Positions 54,691 through 64,000 of a DNA stretch of 64,000 nucleotides are shown here, piece by piece. The stretch lies in NCBI RefSeq assembly GCF_964204645.1, contig NC_134032.1:9542275-9606274 (forward strand). The letters run 5' to 3'. How positions within the stretch are numbered: the first letter of the stretch is position 1; each line of letters starts with the position of its first letter. This stretch comes from Tubulanus polymorphus (lineage: Eukaryota > Nemertea > Palaeonemertea > Tubulaniformes > Tubulanidae). The notes under the pieces were generated by a model, which was not told the origin of the DNA, ran no database searches, and worked only from the letters and a program-made list of their open reading frames with translations. The translations under genes were made by a program, and so were the position numbers.

Positions 54691-55746
54691 TCAAATTGAT
54701 GAAATTTTCAAAATGCTTTTGATCCTTGTGAGGACAGCAATGGCCTGGAAACGAAATCTTTTATTCGTCAAACAATAAACTGTAAAATTAACACAAGAAT
54801 CAATCATCGTCATTAACAATGAGACTTTCCTCGTGATCATTCTATCGACGCCACTCAAAATCAGAGTGTAAATTTTGTCTGGCAATCGATCTAAACAACC
54901 CGGAAATTCGCAGGTGATATACACAGCAACAACTGCCGAAACCATTTTCAATATATTTGCATCTTTACTCTGAGCGCCACCTACAAGCGATTTACGGCGT
55001 TTTCTGATCCAGGTATAAACGGCAAATAAGACAGCGTTCACAACTAATAGCATTACGATTGGTAAGTACACCATGCCCACAGCCATTCTTACATCATCGT
55101 CCATCACGTCGTTCATGAAATGATCTTCAAAATAGTTATAGGTTTTGTAATCAGTATATTCCGGCCAATAGACTGTATATGTGTACTGACCTGGTTTCAG
55201 ACACGGCCATCTCGTTAAAGCCGGCACGCGGCGATTTAGGATCCAATCATAGTAAAACATAAATGCCAAGAACAACAGCGTGAAACAGAGTAGATTGATA
55301 GTAAAAGGTCTCCAGAAGCGTCGATAATTGAACGGGAAAACTATCACCATAATTCTCTCCAAACTCACGGCCACGACGAGCCAGTTTCTGACGAACTGCG
55401 AGGGATACAACCCGAAGTAACCTACGTTTATAAACCACCAACCGAAATGCCAGTCATCGTAACGAAAAACCAAGTCACCGAGATTACTGTAGATAAAATA
55501 AGTTCTCAGCGGATACATGATAAAAGAAGATGCACTGAAAAGAAGATCAAAAACCGCTAAGAGACCGATTGTATGATAGCAACTATTGCGTAGTCTGCGT
55601 ATTATGGCAATAGTCAGTGAATTCAACAGAATACCAGAGACAGTGACTGGACCCATTCCTACCATGTAGATGTAAACGCTGAACTGATAGTCCCATCTTA
55701 TTTTCTGGGAGCAAGCATAACCGCTTGTTCTGTTGTGAAGTGTCAT
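54691..55746 (-). CDS. Class A orphan GPCR, intronless
   Basis: 351 residues. NRTSG near the N-terminus can be glycosylated. Helices: FSVYIYMVGMGPVTVSGILL (1), GLLAVFDLLFSASSFIMYPL (2), helix 3 ending VSLERIMVIVFPFNYRR (DRY variant ERI), a long second extracellular loop rich in Tyr/Asp (YTYTVYWPEYTDYK) with a Cys, helix 5 (YLPIVMLLVVNAVLFAVYTW), helix 6 (VSAVVAVYITCEFPG) and helix 7 ending DSCVNFTVYCLTNKRFR. It is a different subfamily from the cluster at 44-50 kb. The ligand is unknown. The frame is intact. Confidence 0.88.
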   Translation of the reverse strand: MTLHNRTSGYACSQKIRWDYQFSVYIYMVGMGPVTVSGILLNSLTIAIIRRLRNSCYHTIGLLAVFDLLFSASSFIMYPLRTYFIYSNLGDLVFRYDDWHFGWWFINVGYFGLYPSQFVRNWLVVAVSLERIMVIVFPFNYRRFWRPFTINLLCFTLLFLAFMFYYDWILNRRVPALTRWPCLKPGQYTYTVYWPEYTDYKTYNYFEDHFMNDVMDDDVRMAVGMVYLPIVMLLVVNAVLFAVYTWIRKRRKSLVGGAQSKDANILKMVSAVVAVYITCEFPGCLDRLPDKIYTLILSGVDRMITRKVSLLMTMIDSCVNFTVYCLTNKRFRFQAIAVLTRIKSILKISSI

Positions 55747-57515
55747 GATAAGCTGGTTACGCAGTCGTTACTGCCCGAAACGCTAAGTAAAACACAATGG
55801 ATACAAATCCAATTGAATTAAGCTAAAACTCTTCGATTTAGGTTCTGTAATATTGTTTGCGTGAAATTGGCTTCGTGCAATTTGATTGATGCAGTGTTTA
55901 TAAACAATGATATTTCATTGGACACATTTTCGTAGAATTTAATTTATTTTCAGCATTTCACTCGGTGAAGCTTAAATTTGAAAAAAATCAATAACTACTA
56001 CGGCAACGTAATCCTGTGAAGATTTGTGCGTGGCATTTATTCTGGCGTTTGATAGAACAGAATAGTTTATCCGGGAGGTAAAATCTGCTCCGGTGGAGGT
56101 GGGGAGCAGTCCTTATCCGGGTATCATCAGGAGGGATACAACAGCAATCCTAGTCGGGATCGACCGCAGAATTCAATAGTTACTCAGTTCAAAACAGTTC
56201 AAAATTGTTGGCGTTCTGATAAAAAGCACATTTCGCTATGTAAAAGAGTATGGTCGCTGACTCATGTCCAAATACAAACAAATTTCACATTCTGCATATA
56301 AAGCCCCCTTCCGTACACTCCCGTATGCTATATATAGTTTGTCCACATGGTAGCCTACATACAATTACTGAAAGAAACCGTAAGCAGAGCTTTTAGGCAC
56401 TTACAATTTTTTGTTCTTGTAACAAATAACACAAAACCCTTGCACAAACACAAAAAACCCTACTCGAATCAATGCTGCCCGTGACTGCAACCGGTTTAAG
56501 TTCGTGTCAAGGCCTATATTTATACACGACAAACGCCTCTCCGATCGGGGGTTTTCCCAAAAAGTAAAAAAAAAATGATTTACACTATTTTCCCAGCGCG
56601 TTTTCAAGTCGTAAACAATCGCTCGATGGTGACACCGAGATTTCACCAACCACATTTGATCGAGTTTCGGTTTAATCCTCGTGTAGTTTTTGTCGGAGAC
56701 GCCTCTGTACCTATGTGACCTGACGTCGATACCTCTCGCTGGTACTGTATTGTTTGAGGTAAGAAGGTACGTGAAACAGAATTGTATCAAATATACGTAA
56801 CTTTAAGGGCGTATAACGGGGTATGTTGTTATTTTGGTGGGTAAAGGACATTAGTTGTCATCAAATCTGACGCTCGTCATCTCGGAGATTGCATCTGTTC
56901 GGAGGTTTCGCTAAAATAAAGTCTTACTGCCGACAGTGGACCCATCTGTGGCTTTTTGGACTTATTCCGAGGAATCACTCGATTACTTAATTCCTTTTTT
57001 GAACCGCGCCTTCCAATTTTCTTGGATCCGCCAGTATATATGTGACAACAGTTAGAGCGTCAAATTAAAAAGCTGTTTAGAATTGACAAAATTCGATCAA
57101 TTCTTTACTCGACAAACGAACTTCACGAATGTTAAGAAAGACTCATTGTTTCGTAACGTTTCGGGAAATGTGCTTCTGATGGGAAAAGTTGTCCTGCCAG
57201 ACATAACTAAAATAACGGGCTTCGTTATTTTTACGTCTGATTTATGGGCTCTACTTCTACCACCAACTATATAACGACTGACTGTCAGTCTAACACGATC
57301 TTAACCTGTTTTAGTACGTAACTCGGAGGCATTAACGAAAGCAACAACAGTACTTCATAAAGTAGATACTTTAATTTGCGTATATAATGGAACCGGAACC
57401 GAAATATCCAATTATGTACAAAACATTACGTTAATAGGACTGCCGATCACACGCACTAATTTGATTTCCGATTTAAAAAAAAAACAAACCCCGTGTTTCG
57501 CTCCCGGCAAGTGTG
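55747..57515. other. Intergenic stretch without a recognised gene
   Basis: No reading frame with family character on either strand. Nothing organised seen apart from short homopolymer runs. Confidence 0.45.
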
Positions 57516-58971
57516 TATGGGCGGCCATTCCCGCCAAAAATCAGCGTTTCGTCTATTTTTCTGTACTTCGACAAAATGTCATAGTACACCGCCAAAATGT
57601 GTTAGCGTAACGTCAAATTGTGTAATGCGGCTAAATAACACAGGAGGGCGACACTGTACGGACAGTATTTTGCGGTATTTTTCTCGCATTGCGATCATCT
57701 CAAGGTCGTTTTATTGAAATAATTTTGCGAGTATCAAATCGACAAATCGTATCATATTCCCCAAACCCAATAAAATGATTTTATTGTTACTTTAGTTTGT
57801 TAATACTATAATATATAGTAATAATGTACGGTAAAATAGCGGAAGTAAATACTTTGCCGTAAACCTATGGAAGCCCTGAGACGACATCTTGAGTTCATGA
57901 GTTCCGAGTTCATAACTTCCTGAGTTCTCAAGTTCATGAGTTCGTCTAATGAAAAAGCCTGCGATACCGAAACGTCGAATGTAAACACGATGCTCTATCA
58001 AAGACCCGCGTCTCAGGCTCAGACGACACTGAATAACCAGCGATTAATGGTATGTTGAAGGGCGCCTCCGTTCCTCCTCTGGTAGGTAGCTCGGATTTTC
58101 TGTGCGCGGGCTAGAGAGAAGGGTGACTCCGATTAACCGGTGACTCTCGATGAATCTGCTCAGGTTTTAATGATGAAAAAGATAACAAACGCTCGTTATG
58201 AGAAATTTTTAAACATCTATTTATTTTCTATAAACCATTAAGAAAGCTGATGTCTGATGATAGACTGGTTGCCGGTCGACTTCATATGACTGCCAGTGCA
58301 GAATTGGGCACAGTCAACCAGTCTTGGTTGATGCTGGACATCATTTTTTTAGTTAATTCATGACGTAATCGGATTTAACATCCTTATAATAGGATTCTTT
58401 ATGTCGCATAATTTCATAGTGTTGTACATGCCCAAATAAACTCGAAATATCTTCACCAAGAATCTTAGTGTCTGATGTACCACAGTTGTACCGCAGTTGG
58501 TTACAATAGGATCGGAGAGCGACGGACATCACTGGTGGAGACAACCACTGCCAGTGCTGGGTGAAGAAATATCATAAACTCTGGAAGTTATGAACTTGGG
58601 AACTCATGAACCCAAGGTGTCGTCTCAGGGCTTCCATATAGGGCCTCCATACCTGAGACGACATCTTGAGTTTATGAGTTCCGAGTTAACTAATAAAGTA
58701 ATAATAAATTCATTTTATTGGGTTTAGGGAATATGATACGATTTGTCGATTTGATACTCGCAAAATTATTTCAATGAGACGACCTTGAGATGAACGCAAA
58801 GCGAGAAAAATACCGCAAAATACTGTCCGTACAGTGTCGCCCCCTGTGTTATTTAGCCGCATTACACAATTTGACGTTACGCTTACACATTTTGGCGGTG
58901 TACTATGACATTTTGTCAAAGTACAGACAAATAGACGAAACGCTGATTTTTGGCGGGAATGGCCGCCCATA
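57516..58971. mobile_element. Foldback element with about 288-bp arms and a nested inverted pair
   Basis: Outer arms: left from TATGGGCGGCCATTCCCGCC, right ending GGCGGGAATGGCCGCCCATA, about 288 bp each and highly similar, possibly with a TA target site. Inside, a second inverted pair (about 57867-57930 and 58575-58640, with GCCCTGAGACGACATCTTGA on one side) is nested. No transposase frame. The open frames at 57493 and 58710 are the same arm read on opposite strands. Confidence 0.78.
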
Positions 58972-59230
58972 AGTGTGGTCGACTGTAAGGGACGCCAAAT
59001 CAAAGTAAAATCGACCAATGAAATAAACAACCGGGCCAATCTCTATTGCAAGATTAAGAAAACATATATGCATAATGGAAAATCGGGAATTCAGTCGTAA
59101 ACGTGAGATATGGAGATACGGAGATAATGGCTTTGCGTTGATCAAACGTTGCCTAATTACTTGCAACCTTTAGAATCTAATTTTTACAGATTAACTGTCG
59201 AATCTCACGCGGCAAAACAGCCGTCACACG

Positions 59231-62200
59231 ATGCTACTGCTGGGAGTCATACGTCTGTGCGTCTGCGCAGTGATTTTCGGTACAATCGTCGGATTGTCGA
59301 ATACCGACAGACAAAGACAGGGGATCATACAATCTGGTAAAATCAATTGAAATACAACGAATCATAATTCCAATGCTCGGTTAGAATTCCGACGCACCAA
59401 AATACGGTAAAAATGATAATTCTTTGGTCTTTTCTAGGTCACGTTGAAAAAGGATATGTTTTACCGAGCGGCCGAAAAGGGTACTCGTCCCGCCTTTCTT
59501 TGGGGACCATTTAACCGCTTAATGGGCAAATTTTGCATGTTTAAACTTGACACCAACATCGATTTATTATCGATATTGGGCCTCGGAAATAAATGCGTTG
59601 ATTAATGAGAGTTGTAAACGGTATAGAAAGTTTCTTAAGAAAACACGTTTTGATACCATTTCATATATCATGGTAAATTTGTTTTTTAGCGCTCTGTCTC
59701 GTCCTGACTGTTCTTCCAACGGGAGTGAACAACCGGTCGAATGGAAAGACCCAAAACCGACAGCGTTTCACGGGGAAATGGAAAACTTGAAACAGGTAAT
59801 GGTACGCTCCATACCTGTCCAAATACACAATGGTTTGGGTGGTTCATTCCTCAATCGGATCTAGACCAACACGAACTGTATGATCCGGTCAAATTAAACC
59901 CGAACGCCCTTATTGTAGAACTGGACGACGGGTAGATCCAGACAGGAGCACATTTAAGGAGCACGAACTCCCATCGCATTTTCCCGTGCCCTTTGAAATC
60001 ACAATGACAACATTTTTCAGAGCACTTCTTTCAAACGTACGATTTAGTTTACATTCTCTGAAATGCCGGCCTAAAGCGCCTAGAAATTGCATGAAAATGC
60101 GCTGAAATTTCACTATCTTTCGAACCATTTTTTGGCTGCGTTGATACTTAACTCGCTCTCGTTCAGTATATATGCCCTTCTCATTTGTTTGTACTCCCGT
60201 CAAAGTCTGTCCGTGGATGCGCTCCTGCTGGGTCTAATACTCAAATTAAGACTCCACAACTTAGGGCTTGAAACAATATCAATCCAATCGTATCAATGTA
60301 GCTTAAACTTAACTATGATGTACATTCGACTTGCAGAAAAATTCCAAACCTCGCCCACAAAATCATTTTCTATTCAATTAAGGCTAAAAATGATACCTTG
60401 TTTCTCCACTCTGCTGAGCTTAAAAGTTGACCCGGCCGGCCGCTTATCTACCATAAAAATGACCAAGCCGCTGCGGAGAAACAAGATATCATTTTTGTTT
60501 AGCCTAATATTGTTTGTTTTTGTTTTTTGGTCATTCAGTTATACACCAGCACGAACGGAGACAACTGGTATTACAACGAAAACTGGAACAACAGCTCGCT
60601 GAATTTCTGTACGTGGTACGGGGTCGGGTGCGACGAAGAAGGCCACGTGTTGTCTCTGTCGCTGAATGATAATAACCTGACCGGGTATGTACCGCGATTA
60701 TCGCACGACTTTCCAAATCTGAAATACGTCTGTTTCTTCGTGAATCCGAGTCTAACCGGAAGCCTCGACGAGTTTTTGCGGCTGTCCGCAGCCAGGTGGC
60801 AGCACCAGCGGCAGTCTAACCGGTCGTTAGAGCGTCTGAGCATATCGTTCACGGCTGTGGCCGCTAGTTTGGAATTCATTGCGAAAAAGCTACGATTGGA
60901 AACGCTGCGAGTCGTTCAACTGTCGACCAATCTTAACATCACGGGTAATATGACGAGCGAGTTCTGCCGGATGCGAGATATCCGCGTCTTCAGTGTCGGC
61001 GAGACGAGCATCGGCGGTTCGATTCCGGATTGTTTCGGAGACGGAATGCCGCACTTGAGATTCGTGGATTTTGAATATTGCCACAAACTCGGAGGCCACT
61101 TCCCGACCGGTTTGGCTAATCTAACCTCGGCGAAATGGATTCATCTTTCCGGTTCGAACCTACGCGGTCGAATCCCGGCCGGTTTCGGCAGCAAGCTGAA
61201 CAATTTACTAGCACTGAACTTGGACTCGAATCACCTATTCGGCGAGATACCACGCACGATCGGGCTTGCGTCGAAGTTGAAATTTCTACGACTCGACAAC
61301 AATCAATTTCACGGCGACATTCCGACGAGCGAACTCGCAAAATTAAAGAATTTAACGATATTCACGGCGCTTCGAAATAGCCTCACCCTCTCCAAAAATG
61401 CAACACCGATGGCCAATCTAAGATCACTTCTTAATTTAGACCTATCGTCGAATCCTTTGAACGTCAACATCTTGCACTTCATTCGGGTGTTTCCGTCGTA
61501 CGGCAGTTTGGAAGTGATACGGTGTTTCGCTTGCGGTATGCACGGGCGTATCGACTGGCAACGTGCCAATAGCATATTCGCCTATAGAAACGCAGCCGTC
61601 ATCGATTTTGGTCAGAATAACCTAACGGGCCAATTGCCGTTACATTTTTCCACCGACCCGCCGTACCTATCGACCTTACGTCTGCATTACAACAACATCG
61701 AGGGCGGTATTCCGCTGACCTTCGCCCGTTTGCCGTCCTTGAACCTGTTGGATTTGCGCGGTAACAAACGGATGTTCGAATATTGCGCTCACCAGAGCGT
61801 CATACTGAAGTTCTCGTCCTATTGCAAGGGCGTCTTCGGAACGCACTATTCCTGTCCCGAAGTCAGTCTCGTAACGCTGAAGGCGGCGCTGAACGAATCG
61901 AGCGGAAATCTGCTAGTCGATCCGCAGTTCTACGGGTATCGGGGCTGTTCGTGTCGGTCTGGGTTTTTCGGGGGACGCGGTATTTGTTTGCGATGCCCGA
62001 GAGAGGCCTCGTGCAAGGCGCACGAGCAAAATAAAACTTTACTATACGAAAAAGACTGGTATCCGACCATCGTCAACGGCACTTTATTGGGATTCGAACG
62101 ATGTCATCGGCTGTCGGGTAAAACGCTCTGTAACCCATACGGCAACTGCACGTGTTTCGTCATAGATGGCGGTTCAAAGCCGACAGTGGAGTGCGACCGG

Positions 62201-63775
62201 AATTGCGTTTGTAACAGCGAGTACAACGTAACCGGTAGAAAATGTTCGCTTTGCGTAAATAACGACAGAAATGGTCAAAATTCGAAATTCTACATGGAGG
62301 ACCACGTGTGTCACCCGTGCGGATCCGGGGTTCTTGGCAGCGCGTGGACCCAGTTCGGGATCCTTTTGGGGATCATGATTCTAACCGCTGTCGTATTCGT
62401 CGCTATTTCGAAACTGCCCGCCTGCAAACGCCGCGCCTGGTCGGTGAAACTAGGTTTGAAGTTGATTTTATTCGCCGTGCTGCTGGTCGTCACGGCTGTA
62501 GGCGCCGTGGAAGTCTGGCTGTTTCAGTTGACCGTCCTTTTTTTTATTTTAACCAACGTTTCGAAAGAAAACCGCAACACCGGTCTGATGAAGCAAATGC
62601 TATTTTTCTCGCAAGTAATGTTCGCCTTGTTTCGACGCGTTCATATATACGTTCTGGAGGATTTTTTCGGCACCATCTCAACGTTCTTACAAGAACCATT
62701 CAGCTTTCATTTCGACAGCCTCGCCTGCCAGTTCCCGTTCCTGTCGAGCCCGATCGCCCAGGTCGGTTTGACAGCTTCGATCCCGGTCTTAGCAGCCGTT
62801 CTGGCCGGTCTGGCTATCCTGTGCCGGTATATCCGGTACAAAATCGGGCAGCTGCACGCGCGCCACCATCGGCAGATCGAGGCGTCACGTTTTATCCCCG
62901 CCGATTGCGCACCGGAAGAATCGCTCGATGAATTCATCGCCGATGAAGAACGACCGATTATATCGCCGCACGTCGACCAATCAGCGTCCGCATACTTAGA
63001 CAACGACCCGATGCATTCTATGCAAATCTTCATATGCAAATGCGCCGGCATTTTACTATTCGTGATCGAAATCGTCTACTTTCCATTATTCGAATCGGCG
63101 TTCAAGATTCTGATTCCCTGTCGGAAGGGTTTGGACGGTGACGCGTACATGTACCTGCACCCGGCGATCGATTGTAAATCCATGGAGCATTTCCTCTACA
63201 GGATGTTCGCCGCAATCGCACTGGTCGTCTTCGGGTTGCCGTTACTGATCGTCGTCATCGCCATGTTGTTATACTACGAACCGCAACGAGCCCGACCTAT
63301 AGATGGCGCGTCGGTAGACGCCGTCCGTCGTAGACAACGTCTGGACGCGATAGTCGGTAAACTCGCCGACCCGTTCAGACCGCCGCACAGTCGTTACATG
63401 TCGTTCATGTTCATGGCGCAGAAGATAGCTCTGGCGGCTACGTTGATCTTTCTCGAGAAACCGCCCCAGTTGATTATGCTCGTCGTGATGATCTTTTCGC
63501 TTCTGATTCTGCATCAGGTCTACTTCAGGCCGTTCAAACAGCACTGTCCAGGTTCCCGCCGAATCGACGACGACAACTTGCTGTACACGCTATCGCTGTG
63601 CGTTCTACTGCTGACCTTCACGACGTCGGAAACGATTCGAATCACGAAAATCTACGACACTTACGCCGGTTATTTCGTATTCGCCGTCGGATTCCTTGTC
63701 TTTCTATTTTACTTACTCGCGGCAATATGTAGAGTCACCAAATATCGCTGCTGTTGTTGTCACCCGCCGTCTTAG
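59231..63775 (+). CDS. Leucine-rich-repeat receptor-like protein with Cys-rich region and about ten membrane helices
   Basis: Exons 59231-59336, 59438-59480, 59690-59795 and 60539-63775 join in phase to 1163 residues. Exon 1 encodes a signal peptide (LCVCAVIFGTIVGLS). From residue 86 comes LYTSTNGDNWYYNENW and FCTWYGVGCD, the cap seen before plant-type leucine-rich repeats, then repeats with NNLTGYVP, SNLRGRIPAGFG and NHLFGEIPRTIG up to about residue 490. A cysteine-rich stretch follows (about 496-685, CSCRSGFFGGRGICLRC, CVCNSEYNVTGRKCSLC), then roughly ten helices from 690 to 1152 and a short CCCC tail. It should sit in the plasma membrane with the repeats outside. The helical part resembles large polytopic domains (TRP-like or protist-type receptors) but I cannot name it. 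Large last exon, high GC. Confidence 0.85.
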
Positions 63776-64000
63776 TGCACCTCCTCTAGAAACAAGTAGG
63801 CAGAACCAGGGGTATCACTTTTTTAAAGCAGTCAGAATTGATACGTCAAGCGGAACCATATGCCATACTTAGCACCGTATCCGCTAAGCACAGAACGCAA
63901 ACGAGCATTAATTATCTGAATTCATGAAAGTGCCTGGAATGTTCTTTTGATTTTTGAAATTCGAAGCTTGAGAGGCGCTGGACCATTCAGGGTAAAATGA
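63776..64000. other. 3' flank of the leucine-rich-repeat gene
   Basis: Probably 3' untranslated sequence. No AATAAA polyadenylation signal is visible before the window ends. Confidence 0.3.

Noticed and set aside
58710-59166. Frames of 87-109 codons on the minus strand
   Set aside because: They lie in the inverted arm of the foldback element and repeat the frame at 57493 on the other strand.
62308-62931. 207-codon open frame overlapping the leucine-rich-repeat gene
   Set aside because: A shadow in another frame of a GC-rich exon; Arg/Pro-rich with no domain.
1-64000. CRISPR arrays or bacterial operons
   Set aside because: No regular spacer-repeat structure; introns and animal gene families show a eukaryotic genome.

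Overview
The window is a piece of an animal (metazoan) nuclear genome, probably a marine invertebrate. Host genes have many short exons with GT-AG introns, class A GPCRs are intronless, and MITEs, tRNA-derived repeats and foldback elements are dense. Conserved protein sequence alone does not let me name the phylum; a lophotrochozoan or similar invertebrate would fit.

Layout. 1-10.7 kb: repeat-rich DNA with one intronless GPCR (3830-4780, minus), a hAT-like MITE, a 74-bp tRNA-like tandem array and three copies of a ~500-bp foldback element. 10.7-22.8 kb: a complete 18-exon prolyl endopeptidase gene on the minus strand. I rebuilt every splice junction by phase; the product is 708 residues with an intact Ser-Asp-His triad. 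24.3-52.5 kb: an 8-exon gene on the plus strand for a 583-residue protein with a von Willebrand A (MIDAS) domain, probably divergently transcribed from the peptidase gene. Its fourth intron (26975-50274) is 23 kb long and holds a broken membrane-transporter-like gene, a tandem cluster of GPCR genes and pseudogenes, and a 13.5-kb virus-like Maverick/Polinton element. 52.8-54.5 kb: a 1766-bp foldback transposon with two 571-bp arms. 54.7-55.7 kb: another intronless GPCR (minus). 57.5-59.0 kb: a second foldback element. 59.2-63.8 kb: a 4-exon gene for a 1163-residue secretory-pathway protein with leucine-rich repeats, a cysteine-rich region and about ten membrane helices.

The most distinctive item is the Maverick/Polinton-type element (30040-43549). 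It is AT-rich, all its genes lie on the minus strand, and it carries terminal repeats that each contain a large palindrome. It encodes a protein-primed-type DNA polymerase B with two in-frame stops, a DDE integrase with a chromodomain, an A32/FtsK-like packaging ATPase with a frameshift, an HNH-type nuclease and a block of unfamiliar proteins, many with membrane segments. Eleven of its genes start within TAAATG behind a T-rich run, resembling poxvirus late promoters, while polymerase, integrase and a small possible DNA-binding gene do not. I recognise no double-jelly-roll capsid or adenovirus-type protease by eye. The element sits inside a GPCR pseudogene that lost its middle, apparently by a deletion that also removed the outer part of the right terminal repeat.

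The GPCR cluster shows a recent ~1.75-kb tandem duplication, a gene-conversion patch between the first and third intact copies, and a duplicated, frameshifted copy of exon 5 of the VWA gene.
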